From Chloroflexus sp. Y-396-1 (GTDB taxonomy: Bacteria > Chloroflexota > Chloroflexia > Chloroflexales > Chloroflexaceae): 64,000 nt of DNA. Made by a program: the position numbers and the translations under genes. The stretch lies in contig NZ_KI911784.1 in NCBI RefSeq assembly GCF_000516515.1, positions 3,132,881 to 3,196,880 of the forward strand, read 5' to 3'. Shown in pieces: positions 1 through 8,227 of this stretch (its first letter is position 1; each line of letters opens with the position of its first letter). The notes under the pieces are model-generated. The model saw only the letters and a program-made list of their open reading frames with translations. It had not been told where the DNA came from and did no database searches.

Positions 1-1860
1 ACGATCATCGAACATCTGAGCGCCGGTTCAGGCGGGATTGTTGGTACTTTCCGCGATTTGCCCAACGGTGCGGTAATTAATGTCGGTGGTTATCCGTTCC
101 AGATTGTCTATACGACGAAACAGGTCTACCTGGTAGCATTACCGCCAGTAGTCTTGGAAATACGTGGTGGCAATGACCAAAGTGCCCCGGTTAATACCGA
201 TTTTGCCCAGCCGTTGCAGGTCTGGGTTGGCGATGAGCACGGTAATCCACAGCCGGGTGTTTACGTAGGCTTTATCGCGCCTACCGGTGGCGCGAGTGCA
301 ACCTTCCCAGGAGGCAACGGTGCAGTAAGCGGTGCGAATGGCATAGCTCAGGTACCGGTGCGTGCTAACAACATTGCTGGAACATATACTGTCACGGCCA
401 GGGTTGGCAGTGCTGAGGTGTATTTCACACTGACTAACAGTGACCCGACAGCAACCGCCACCGCAACGGCAACGCCGGAGCCGACCGCCACCGCAACGGC
501 GACGCCGGAGCCGACCGCCACCGCAACGGCAACGCCGGAGCCGACCGCCACCGCAACGGCAACGCCGGAGCCGACCGCCACCGCAACGGCGACACCGGAG
601 CCGACCGCCACTGCGACGGCGACGCCGGTGCCGACGGCGACCGCTTCGCCGGTCCCGACGGCGACCGTTTCACCGGTGCCGACGGCAACCACGTCACCGG
701 TGCCGACGGCGACCACGTCACCGGTCCCGACGGCGACCGCTTCACCGGTGCCGACGGCAACCACGTCGCCGGTCCCGACGGCGACCGTTTCACCGGTGCC
801 GACGGCAACCACGTCACTGGTGCCGACGGCAACCACGTCACCGGTGCCGACGGCAACCACGTCGCCGGTACCAACGGCGACCGTTTCACCGGTGCCGACG
901 GCAACCACGTCGCCGGTACCGACGGCAACCACGTCACCGGTGCCGACGGCAACCACGTCACCGGTGCCGACGGCAACCACGTCACCGGTGCCGACGGCAA
1001 CCACGTCACCGGAGCCGACGGCAACCACGTCACCGGAGCCGACGGCGACCACGTCACCGGAGCCGACGGCGACCACGTCACCGGTGCCGACGGCAACCAC
1101 GTCGCCGGTGCCGACGGCGACCACGTCACCGGTGCCGACGGCAACCACGTCGCCGGTGCCGACGGCAATCACGTCACCGGTGCCGACGGCGACCGCTTCA
1201 CCGGTGCCGACGGCGACCGCTTCACCGGTCCCGACGGCAACCACGTCGCCGGTGCCGACGGCGACCACGTCACCGGTGCCGACGGCGACCGCTTCACCGG
1301 TGCCGACGGCAACCACGTCGCCGGTACCAACGGCGACCACGTCGCCGGTGCCGACGGCGACCACGTCACCGGTGCCGACGGCGACCGCTTCACCGGTGCC
1401 GACGGCAACCACGTCGCCGGTACCAACGGCGACCACGTCGCCGGTGCCGACGGCAACCACGTCACCGGTGCCGACGGCGACCGTTTCACCGGTGCCGACG
1501 GCAACCACGTCACCGGTCCCGACGGCGACACCTTCAGCCACGCCTGAACCAACACCCGGTGAAGCGCCTCGCCTGGAGTTACGTCTGCCATCATCCATCG
1601 CCGTGGGTAGTGTCGTTCAAGCCCAACTGAACGTCTCAGGCGGTAACGGTAGCTACACCTATCAGGTCAGCGGAAATCTGCCGACCGGTCTCGTGATGAC
1701 AGAAGATGGCCGACTGGAGGGTCGTGTAACTCAAGTTGGAACCTACAACTTCACGATTACTGTCACTGATGGCAACGGTCAAAGCGCCAGCTTCACCTAC
1801 GAAATTGTCGTAGAGCCGATGCGGATTTTCGTGCCGGTCATTATGAGAGTTGCGCCGTAG
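1..1860 (+). CDS. Secreted repeat-rich protein with Ig-like domains (5' truncated by window edge)
   Basis: The frame is open from base 1, so the true start lies upstream and only about 619 C-terminal residues are visible. The first ~140 residues read as an Ig-like/invasin-type beta domain (GFIAPTGGASATFPGG, then VTARVGSAEVYFTLTN). A long Thr/Pro-rich stalk follows, first about six 10-residue TATATATPEP-type units (30 bp each), then roughly 37 8-residue PVPTATTS-type units (24 bp each). After it comes a second Ig/cadherin-like domain (GNGSYTYQVSGNLPTGL ... FTITVTDGNGQSASFTYEI). The protein ends in IFVPVIMRVAP, a hydrophobic-Pro-hydrophobic-Arg tail that I associate with exported Chloroflexi proteins (recalled, not checked). 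An exported or surface-stalk role is inferred; the ligand is unknown. Confidence 0.75.
   Translation, partial: TIIEHLSAGSGGIVGTFRDLPNGAVINVGGYPFQIVYTTKQVYLVALPPVVLEIRGGNDQSAPVNTDFAQPLQVWVGDEHGNPQPGVYVGFIAPTGGASATFPGGNGAVSGANGIAQVPVRANNIAGTYTVTARVGSAEVYFTLTNSDPTATATATATPEPTATATATPEPTATATATPEPTATATATPEPTATATATPEPTATATATPVPTATASPVPTATVSPVPTATTSPVPTATTSPVPTATASPVPTATTSPVPTATVSPVPTATTSLVPTATTSPVPTATTSPVPTATVSPVPTATTSPVPTATTSPVPTATTSPVPTATTSPVPTATTSPEPTATTSPEPTATTSPEPTATTSPVPTATTSPVPTATTSPVPTATTSPVPTAITSPVPTATASPVPTATASPVPTATTSPVPTATTSPVPTATASPVPTATTSPVPTATTSPVPTATTSPVPTATASPVPTATTSPVPTATTSPVPTATTSPVPTATVSPVPTATTSPVPTATPSATPEPTPGEAPRLELRLPSSIAVGSVVQAQLNVSGGNGSYTYQVSGNLPTGLVMTEDGRLEGRVTQVGTYNFTITVTDGNGQSASFTYEIVVEPMRIFVPVIMRVAP
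430..1535 (+). repeat. In-frame coding minisatellite (30-bp then 24-bp units)
   Basis: About six 30-bp units are followed by about 37 24-bp units, all in the reading frame of the surface protein. Synonymous changes (gcg/gca, acg/acc, gtg/gtc/gta) scatter among units, so it is an old but still homogenised array. Because unit lengths are multiples of three, unit gain or loss would keep the frame. Long antisense and alternate-frame ORFs over this array are by-products of its composition. Confidence 0.9.
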
Positions 1861-1870
1861 CTTGCTATCC

Positions 1871-1905
1871 CCTGCCGGTACTGTCTCCTAGTACTGGCAG
1901 GTGTT
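1871..1905 (+). terminator. Hairpin terminator after the surface protein
   Basis: Ten nucleotides past the stop, CTGCCGGTACT pairs with AGTACTGGCAG (11 bp with one G-T pair, 7-nt loop) and is followed by tgtttt, which fits a modest intrinsic terminator. Confidence 0.6.
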
Positions 1906-1926
1906 TTACCCTACGGCTATACTACG

Positions 1927-1961
1927 CAAAGACACCATGGCGTACTGCCCTGGTGTCTTTG
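1927..1961. terminator. Second perfect hairpin, possible backup terminator
   Basis: CAAAGACACCA (1927-1937) pairs perfectly with TGGTGTCTTTG (1951-1961) over 11 bp around a 13-nt loop that can itself pair GGC/GCC. It follows the first hairpin by 25 nt and sits before the csm promoter, so it may insulate the csm operon from upstream transcription. The downstream tract is GT-rich rather than a clean T run. Confidence 0.45.
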
Positions 1962-2042
1962 TGTTGTTGTGTAGAAGATCAGGAAACCGCATGTACAAAA
2001 CGGTCAATACCTCTTAAAATCGCGGAAATTTCACGATCAATT

Positions 2043-2074
2043 TTCACATTTGTGAACGCGCTTTTTGCTATACT
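2043..2074 (+). promoter_or_regulatory. Extended -10 promoter of the csm operon with an inverted repeat at the -35 position
   Basis: TGCTATACT (2066-2074) is an extended -10 box. Immediately upstream, TTCACA-TT-TGTGAA (2043-2056) is a 6-bp inverted repeat centred where a -35 element would lie, which fits a dimeric regulator site. A start near 2081 would give a ~140-nt leader. The promoter call is by motif; the operator role is inference. Confidence 0.5.
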
Positions 2075-2222
2075 AATCACAGCTACGACGACGGTAACGA
2101 CAATGACCGGCGATCATCGCAAACGATGTGAAAAGTGAAGAAGATTCACGATATTTTTTACCAAAAATCGGTTATATGGGTTATATTGTAGAGGTTAATC
2201 TCACGATAGTGGAGCAAACGCT

Positions 2223-4367
2223 ATGACAGCAACCGAACCGTTTGATGTCGCCTATCAGGTATTGCAAGCCTGGACGACAGCAGCGACCGGTGAGCAGGTA
2301 ACAGCACCACCAGCGCTAGCCGCAGCGGCATGGCAGCTTTGTGGGCAGTCGCCACAGTCGGCATGGCCGCCACTACCTGATGCACTAGGCACGATCTTTA
2401 CCCGGCTCCGCAACGGTTCCGTCCACAAGTGGCAGAAACCGGCGATGCTGCGTTGCAATGAAGATACCCTCTTTCCGAAGGATCAGCCGGTTAGGCGAGA
2501 TGAAGCTCTTGTGAATCACCTTCGTCAAGTCTTGCAGTTGGTTGCGCAACTCAATGATTCCTCGCAGCGTGTTGAATGCTTGCTCTCTGGCTTGCAGTGG
2601 TATGCCTGGTCTTTGCCATCACCATTACCGGCCGTTTCACTCTACGACTTGGCCCGTCTGCACGCGGCAGTTGCTGCTGCGCAGGCCGCTGATTCCGAAT
2701 ACCGGATTGCGCTGGTAGGCGGCGATCTGTCTGGTTTGCAGGAGTTTCTCTACAGTATCCCGGCGGAAGGTGCTGCCCGCCAGCTACGTGGTCGTTCTTT
2801 CTATTTGCAATTGCTGACCGATGCCTGTGCCAACTATGTGTTGCGCGAGAGTGGGATGCCGCTCTGTAATCTGCTCTACGCCGGTGGTGGGCGCTTTTAT
2901 GTTGTGGTGCCCGGGTATGTCGTCGATCTTGTTCTAGACTGGCGAAAGCAGCTTGGCAGGATATTGCTCAAAGCCCATCACGGTTTGCTTTATCTGGCTC
3001 TAGGTGCAACCCAACCCTTTGCACCTGATACTTACAGCGATATGACGTGGATTGAATTGACGCAGGCGATTGATCGCGATAAGCGGCGACGGTTCGCTGC
3101 GCTCGATCCTAATGAGTTTGCGCAGATGTTTCAGCCTCGTCCGCCACGGCCGCCACGGGATGACGACGAACAAACTGATGACCGTCTCGGCGAGTCCCTG
3201 GCCGAGTTAGGTCGTCAGCTTACGCGGGCGGCATTGTTGAAGATCGGTACGGCTACCGAACCACTCGCCGGTGAGACATGGCGAGCGGTGACGACGCGAC
3301 TAGGCTGGCAGTATGAGTTCCTTTCTCAGCCACCGGTCCGCCCAGGGCGTTTCCGCATTCTGGCACTTAATGATGAAGCAGCGCCACATTCACCAGAGCA
3401 GGCTATGTTGATAGGGCCGCGCTATACTGTGACCGAAGCCTACCGGCTGCGAGAGGATGATCTGCACGAGAAGTTGGATGAAGAACTTCGGCCCGATGAT
3501 GTCGCGCCTTTCACTGTGCTTGCCCGTCGTAGCAGAGGTGTCGCCCGCATTGCTGTGTTGCGGATGGATGTTGATAATCTGGGCGATCTCTTTGGGAAAG
3601 GATTGGAACGACCGGCTGGCATGGCCGGTCTGGCGGTGACCGCAGCCCTGAGTAGCGCGCTGAGCCGCTTTTTCGAGGGTTGGGTCGGCGAGTTGTGTCA
3701 GCGCATGAATCAAACTGAAGGTGGCATCTACGCCGTGTATAGCGGTGGCGATGACCTGTTTCTGGTTGGTTCGTGGCATGTGATGCCTGAACTAGCTCGT
3801 ACAATCCGCGATGATTTTATTCGCTATACAACCGGCATCATCCCAAATGGCATCCCACCGGTGAGTGTGTCGGCGGGCATTACCCTGCATCAGGCTGGGT
3901 ATCCGCTGTACCAGGCGGCAGAAGACGCCGGAAATGCGCTTGATGCGGCGAAGAGCTACACCCGTCCTGATGGCCGCAACAAAGATGCGATTACGTTTCT
4001 GGGTCAGACGCTGAGCTGGCAGGAATTTGCTGAGGCCTCGCGTCTGAAGGATGAACTGGTGACATTAATTGAGCAAGGTGCGCCGCGCAGCCTGCTCATG
4101 ACAGTACAACGCCTGTCGTTGTATGCTCGTCCGCGCTACAACCGGGCTGGGGTTGAACAATTGACCGTCGGCCCGTGGGTGTGGCAGGGTGTCTACCAGT
4201 TCACACGCCTGGCCGAACGTTCATCAGACGAGGTCAAGCAGAAGATTGTCGATCTGCGCGAACGATTGCTGAGCAGCGAGGGGATTATGGCGCGAACTAT
4301 CATCCCCGCCGGATTGGCCGCTCGCTGGGCACAGTTGTTGCTACGCAGTCGTGATCGTAACCGGTAG
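2223..4367 (+). CDS. cas10: Cas10/Csm1, large subunit of type III-A effector, without an HD motif
   Basis: Large subunit of the Csm complex; in this family the second Palm domain makes cyclic oligoadenylates when target RNA is bound. At 714 residues it carries Palm-type blocks GDLSGLQEF (D168) with RGRSFYLQLL and AGGGRFYVVVPG, then the cyclase pair DVDNLGDLF and GGDD (508-511, followed by LFLVGSW), and SAGITLHQAGYPLYQAAEDA near the C terminus. The N-terminal ~160 residues contain no His-Asp pair, so the usual HD nuclease appears absent or degenerate, and no CxxC zinc motif is visible. A GGAG ribosome site lies 8 nt before the ATG. It is the first gene of a six-gene csm operon. Confidence 0.93.
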   Translation: MTATEPFDVAYQVLQAWTTAATGEQVTAPPALAAAAWQLCGQSPQSAWPPLPDALGTIFTRLRNGSVHKWQKPAMLRCNEDTLFPKDQPVRRDEALVNHLRQVLQLVAQLNDSSQRVECLLSGLQWYAWSLPSPLPAVSLYDLARLHAAVAAAQAADSEYRIALVGGDLSGLQEFLYSIPAEGAARQLRGRSFYLQLLTDACANYVLRESGMPLCNLLYAGGGRFYVVVPGYVVDLVLDWRKQLGRILLKAHHGLLYLALGATQPFAPDTYSDMTWIELTQAIDRDKRRRFAALDPNEFAQMFQPRPPRPPRDDDEQTDDRLGESLAELGRQLTRAALLKIGTATEPLAGETWRAVTTRLGWQYEFLSQPPVRPGRFRILALNDEAAPHSPEQAMLIGPRYTVTEAYRLREDDLHEKLDEELRPDDVAPFTVLARRSRGVARIAVLRMDVDNLGDLFGKGLERPAGMAGLAVTAALSSALSRFFEGWVGELCQRMNQTEGGIYAVYSGGDDLFLVGSWHVMPELARTIRDDFIRYTTGIIPNGIPPVSVSAGITLHQAGYPLYQAAEDAGNALDAAKSYTRPDGRNKDAITFLGQTLSWQEFAEASRLKDELVTLIEQGAPRSLLMTVQRLSLYARPRYNRAGVEQLTVGPWVWQGVYQFTRLAERSSDEVKQKIVDLRERLLSSEGIMARTIIPAGLAARWAQLLLRSRDRNR

Positions 4368-4398
4368 CATTGGTTTATGTTTGGCGAAGGGAGGTTGT

Positions 4399-4842
4399 AT
4401 GAATCGTCAGCGGGGTGATCAATCACCATCGGTTCAGCCTATTTCAGCAGATGATCTGAAAAAGATCATGACCGAAGATTCGGCGGAAGCTGTTCGGTTG
4501 TTAATCCAAAAGGCCGAAGAGTTGGGAGAAGAGCTGAGTAAAAAGCTTACCACTTCCCAGATCCGCAACATCTTTGGTGAGGTACGCTCGATCGAGCAAG
4601 AGGTAGGCCTTGAGGAAAAGACTCTTCCACTAAACGTTCAGCGTCGGCTGCTGATGTTGAAACCCAAAATGGCGTATCAAATTGGTCGCTTCAGCAACAA
4701 TGGTGGGTTGAAAGCACTGGTTGATACGCTCTCGCAAGCAATTGATCTGATCGGGAATGATGTTCGCCGCTTTCATACCTTTGTCGATCTGTTTGAAGCG
4801 ATTCTGGCCTACCACCGGCGCTACGGTGGCAAGACGAGTTAA
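4399..4842 (+). CDS. csm2: Csm2, small subunit of the type III-A effector
   Basis: A 147-residue, mainly helical protein. The block MLKPKMAYQIGRFSN and the preceding LTTSQIRNIFGEVRSIE match the Csm2 small-subunit pattern, in which stacked copies contact the non-target face of the crRNA-RNA duplex. I chose the ATG at 4399 because GGGAGG lies 5 nt upstream; an earlier in-frame start at 4351 would overlap cas10 and lacks a ribosome site. It sits 31 nt after cas10 and 19 nt before csm3, so it is cotranscribed. Confidence 0.88.
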   Translation: MNRQRGDQSPSVQPISADDLKKIMTEDSAEAVRLLIQKAEELGEELSKKLTTSQIRNIFGEVRSIEQEVGLEEKTLPLNVQRRLLMLKPKMAYQIGRFSNNGGLKALVDTLSQAIDLIGNDVRRFHTFVDLFEAILAYHRRYGGKTS

Positions 4843-4861
4843 TGACTGAGGAGGCTGCCCC

Positions 4862-5680
4862 ATGAGCACACGCGCTGTTACCCTGCACGGACGGATCATG
4901 TTGCGGGCTGAGATTGAATTGCTGACCGGTCTGCACATCGGCGGCGCCGCTGGTGGGCTTGAGATTGGCGGTCTTGATAAACCGGTTATTCGCAATCCGC
5001 GTACCAATCAGCCCTATATTCCCGGCTCTTCGCTGAAAGGGAAGCTGCGTTCACTGATGGAAAAGGTTTACGGTGCCCCACAGACTTTCAAGATCAACGA
5101 AGGGGTGTATATCCACGTACCCACGAACGAAGATGAGTATCATAACTTTTACCAGATTGCTGGCGTGTTTGGCACGTTACCTAATCACAAGGATCTAACA
5201 ATTAGTGTGCCGACGCGCCTAATAATGCGGGATGTGCCACTGACCGCCAAATCAGAAAGTGAACTGCGTCAGCTCCGCACCGATCTGCCGTACACCGAGA
5301 TCAAGTGGGAAGCCGCGATTGATCGTGTCACTTCGGCGGCTACACCGCGCCAGATCGAGCGCGTGCCGGCCGGCGCCGTCTTTGGGCCGGCAGAGGCGGT
5401 CTACAGTCTCTACGTCGGGAATGGTGAAACGCTCGCCGATGTTATCAATCTGTTCGGTTCACTCTACGAGGCCTTCACTTATCTTGAAGATGACTACCTG
5501 GGTGGGATGGGATCGCGTGGCAATGGCCAAGTACGTCTGCGTAACATTCAGATATTTGCTCGTCGGCTTCAAGCCGGACAGTACGATGAGCTGACGCTCG
5601 TAATGGAAGCGCCAACCCTGCCTGAGCTGAAGCGAGATGAGCTGCTGACCAAGTTACGACAACACTTCGCCGCAGCGTAG
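4862..5680 (+). CDS. csm3: Csm3, backbone RAMP subunit and target-RNA nuclease
   Basis: Cas7-family backbone subunit of 272 residues. It starts with LTGLHIGGAAGG, continues GGLDKPVIRNP and has the glycine-rich PYIPGSSLKGKLRSL loop. Asp39 in GLDKPV aligns by eye with the catalytic Asp of Streptococcus thermophilus Csm3 (D33), so periodic 6-nt target-RNA cleavage should be retained. LGGMGSRGNGQVRL near the C terminus is a further RAMP glycine-rich motif. A GAGGAGG ribosome site lies a few nt before the ATG. Confidence 0.93.
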   Translation: MSTRAVTLHGRIMLRAEIELLTGLHIGGAAGGLEIGGLDKPVIRNPRTNQPYIPGSSLKGKLRSLMEKVYGAPQTFKINEGVYIHVPTNEDEYHNFYQIAGVFGTLPNHKDLTISVPTRLIMRDVPLTAKSESELRQLRTDLPYTEIKWEAAIDRVTSAATPRQIERVPAGAVFGPAEAVYSLYVGNGETLADVINLFGSLYEAFTYLEDDYLGGMGSRGNGQVRLRNIQIFARRLQAGQYDELTLVMEAPTLPELKRDELLTKLRQHFAAA

Positions 5681-5707
5681 GTGCGGCCATTCTCCGGAGA
5701 AAGGTCT

Positions 5708-6793
5708 ATGCCGATACTTACCATCTACCACTTGACCCCACCACCTGGTGCAACCACGCTCAGCTTTCACTTCGGTCGGCAAGGGATCGGTCTGGAAGAG
5801 ACGAGCGAGACGTTAGCCTCCGATTCGTTCTTTGCGGCGCTGGTGGCGCAGGCAGCACTGAGTGATGTTCAACGTACACCCGATGGCGTACCGGTTTGGG
5901 TTGCGCCGTTTCTCAATGGGCAACCGCCGTTCCGCCACAGCTCTCTCTTACCTCGGATCGGTGATTTGCCGTTGTTGCCACGGCCGTTACTGCCACTCCG
6001 TTTGCCTGATGCTGCGGAAGTGGCCGGAAAAAAGCTCAAGAAGCTGCGTTATCTCTCGCCGGCCCTCTTCGTTGCCGTCTGTAAGGGTGAGATGTTGCCC
6101 GACTCTCCTTTGATCCTGCAACAAGGTAAAATCTGGCTGAGTGAAGAAGAAGCCCGCAGCCTGCCGTCGCCATGGAAACCGACGGCCGGTGAAAGTACAG
6201 AGTCTTGGCGGGCGCGGTTGAGTGCGAGCCTACTCTGGCAGATTGACGCCACACCACGAGTAACCCTGGATCGGTTGAGTCAGGCGTCGGCTTACTATGA
6301 AGTCGGTCGTATTATCTTTTCACCCGGCGTCGGTCTGAGTGTGGGCGTGATGTTTCACGATCCACAGGCTCAACCGGTGTTCGAGCGCCTGCTCACGCTG
6401 CTCGGCGAGAGTGGGTTGGGTGGCAAGCGTACCAACGGCTATGGCGCCTTCACATGGCAGCGCGGTGCTCCGCTTAGTCTCGATCTGCCGCAACCTCACC
6501 AGCGCGCCGTCTTGCTCTCGCGTTATATCCCGACCCCAGATGAGCTGGCGTTGGTACGCAATGAACGCTCGACGTACCAACTGGTCAACGTTGGCGGGTG
6601 GTTCCTAGCTGCCGATGGCACGACCTACCGTCGGCAATCGGTCATGATGGTTGCGGAAGGTGCTGTACTGTCCTGCGCCGATCATCTACCGCATGGTCAG
6701 ATCATCGATGTGAGACCGGATATGAACCTGCCGCACCCGATCTACCGTAGTGGATTGGCGCTAGCTATCGGCATACCAACAGCAATCGAATAA
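5708..6793 (+). CDS. csm4: Csm4, Cas5-type RAMP subunit capping the crRNA 5' handle
   Basis: A 361-residue RAMP protein. Its C-terminal half has the glycine-rich signature GESGLGGKRTNGYGAFTW, typical of Csm4, and the N-terminal half has the Cas5-like FGRQGIGLEETSETLASDS stretch. Csm4 caps the filament next to Cas10 and holds the crRNA repeat-derived tag. The ATG at 5708 follows GGAGAAAGG; a GTG abutting the csm3 stop at 5681 is possible but lacks a ribosome site. The following gap carries two Shine-Dalgarno-like AAGGAGG copies. Confidence 0.88.
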   Translation: MPILTIYHLTPPPGATTLSFHFGRQGIGLEETSETLASDSFFAALVAQAALSDVQRTPDGVPVWVAPFLNGQPPFRHSSLLPRIGDLPLLPRPLLPLRLPDAAEVAGKKLKKLRYLSPALFVAVCKGEMLPDSPLILQQGKIWLSEEEARSLPSPWKPTAGESTESWRARLSASLLWQIDATPRVTLDRLSQASAYYEVGRIIFSPGVGLSVGVMFHDPQAQPVFERLLTLLGESGLGGKRTNGYGAFTWQRGAPLSLDLPQPHQRAVLLSRYIPTPDELALVRNERSTYQLVNVGGWFLAADGTTYRRQSVMMVAEGAVLSCADHLPHGQIIDVRPDMNLPHPIYRSGLALAIGIPTAIE

Positions 6794-6811
6794 GGAGGTC
6801 GAATAAGGAGG
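6792..6811 (+). promoter_or_regulatory. Tandemly duplicated Shine-Dalgarno in front of csm5
   Basis: The csm4 stop is embedded in GAATAAGGAGG, which is repeated 13 nt later just before the csm5 ATG at 6815. The second AAGGAGG is well placed (4-nt spacing); the first overlaps the csm4 stop codon. It is a small direct duplication that could favour translational coupling. Confidence 0.6.
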
Positions 6812-6814
6812 GTT

Positions 6815-8227
6815 ATGCCGTCGATTAATCGAGTCTATCAATTGCGGATCGAAACCCTCAGCCCGCTCTGTGTGCTGAGTGGCAGCCGGTTGTACGAACA
6901 AGTCGATTTCTACACCGACCGCGAGACAACCTACGTCTTCAACAGTGATGCGGTCCTCGATCTTGTGTTGCAACGCTGGCTGGAACGTCAACCTTCTCGC
7001 GAACAACAACTGGCACGTTTGGCCGAGCGTGAAGAACGACTCCAGCGTCGGAAGCAAAAGAATATCGAAGACATTAAACGTTTCGAGGCGTCGCCACCCA
7101 AAGACCCACGCAAGGCGCAAGAGATGGAGCAGCGCCTGATCGCCGAGGCGAAAGAGATTAAAGAGGGACTGGCTCGCCTGAAGGCCGAACGGTCCAGTCT
7201 TGAAACGGAATCGACCACCGTCGTTGTCCCGCCAGAATTGCTCCAGAACAGTGGCATCGGCGATTTGCTGAAAACCCGACTATTGACAGTTGACGACCTG
7301 CGTACTGTACCGGGTCTGCTTCGCTACTCCTACGCTGGTCGCCCTGAAGTGAAGAGTGGGCAGAGCGAGATTCTGGCCTGCGTCAAAGACCCCGCCGACC
7401 GTCTGTATCTCCCCGGTTCAACATTGAAGGGCGCACTCCGCACCGTTCTGGCCTGGGCGCTGGCCCCAGAGCGAGCGGCACAGGTGCTGGCGCAATTTGC
7501 CGATGCAGAAGATAAGCGCAATGCCGCAGCAGCCATCGAGCGTAACATCTTTTACGGACGAAAGCAGCGCCATGACAAGCGGGTTAGTCACAACCTGTTA
7601 CTCGATGTGATGCGTACCGTTCATCTGAGCGATAGCCAACCGGTGAGCCAGAACCCGTTGCTGGCTCAGGTACGGGTGTTTCCCAGAGGTTCGCCGATGA
7701 CGGTTGAAGCGGTGCCGGATGGGGTCACATTTACTGCCGTCTTGCAAATCGAACAGTATCCGTTTACCGGCCAGATAGCCCGCTCGGTGATCGACTTTGG
7801 CGACTGGGCGCAACAACTCCAACCGGCGCGCCTAGCGGAACTGGGTCGGCAGCGCGCTCGTGTGCTGATCGAAGGCGAACAAACCTACTTTCGGCAGCAT
7901 CCAGAAGCAGCAGCAATTACTCGCTTCTATGCCGGCTTAGCCGAACGACTAGCCGGGCTAGAAGGAACAAATGCGTTTCTGCTGCCTATCGGCTGGGGGG
8001 CCGGTTGGCGCAGCAAGACTCTCGACAACCTTCTGCGGGAGGGTAATCGCGAAACGATCTTTGTGCAAGCAGTGCATCGATACAATCTGAAATTACATCG
8101 ACAGCGATCACAGCGGTTTCAGGCTGGTGATCGCTTCCCTGATACACGCAAACTGGTAATGCAGAACGGGCAACCTTGGCTGCCACTGGGCTGGGTCTGC
8201 CTGACTATCGAGGAGCGTAGGGTATGA
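6815..8227 (+). CDS. csm5: Csm5, terminal RAMP subunit with a charged helical insertion
   Basis: A 470-residue RAMP protein beginning YQLRIETLSPLCVLSGSRLY and carrying the LYLPGSTLKGALRTVL glycine loop, typical of Csm5, which caps the 3' end of the crRNA filament and helps crRNA maturation. Residues ~60-135 are an unusually charged Glu/Lys/Arg coiled-coil segment (LARLAEREERLQRRKQKN and onward) that makes the protein longer than most Csm5 proteins I know; its role is unknown. The stop overlaps the csm6 start in an ATGA. Confidence 0.87.
   Translation: MPSINRVYQLRIETLSPLCVLSGSRLYEQVDFYTDRETTYVFNSDAVLDLVLQRWLERQPSREQQLARLAEREERLQRRKQKNIEDIKRFEASPPKDPRKAQEMEQRLIAEAKEIKEGLARLKAERSSLETESTTVVVPPELLQNSGIGDLLKTRLLTVDDLRTVPGLLRYSYAGRPEVKSGQSEILACVKDPADRLYLPGSTLKGALRTVLAWALAPERAAQVLAQFADAEDKRNAAAAIERNIFYGRKQRHDKRVSHNLLLDVMRTVHLSDSQPVSQNPLLAQVRVFPRGSPMTVEAVPDGVTFTAVLQIEQYPFTGQIARSVIDFGDWAQQLQPARLAELGRQRARVLIEGEQTYFRQHPEAAAITRFYAGLAERLAGLEGTNAFLLPIGWGAGWRSKTLDNLLREGNRETIFVQAVHRYNLKLHRQRSQRFQAGDRFPDTRKLVMQNGQPWLPLGWVCLTIEERRV

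Larger units (their letters stand above)
1861..2222. other. Intergenic region upstream of the csm operon
   Basis: This 362-bp gap holds the two hairpins at 1871-1961, an inverted repeat and extended -10 promoter at 2043-2074, and an AT-rich leader to the cas10 start. A 61-codon open frame at 1953-2138 starts inside the second hairpin and looks like chance. No CRISPR repeats are visible. Confidence 0.7.

Noticed and set aside
348-1630. Long antisense and alternate-frame ORFs (up to 416 codons) over the Thr/Pro repeat
   Set aside because: They are forced by the 24- and 30-bp periodicity and low stop-codon content; they give Val/Gly or Arg/Pro repeats with no start signal.
1953-2138. 61-codon frame between the surface protein and cas10
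   Set aside because: It starts inside a hairpin, has no ribosome site, and covers the csm promoter.
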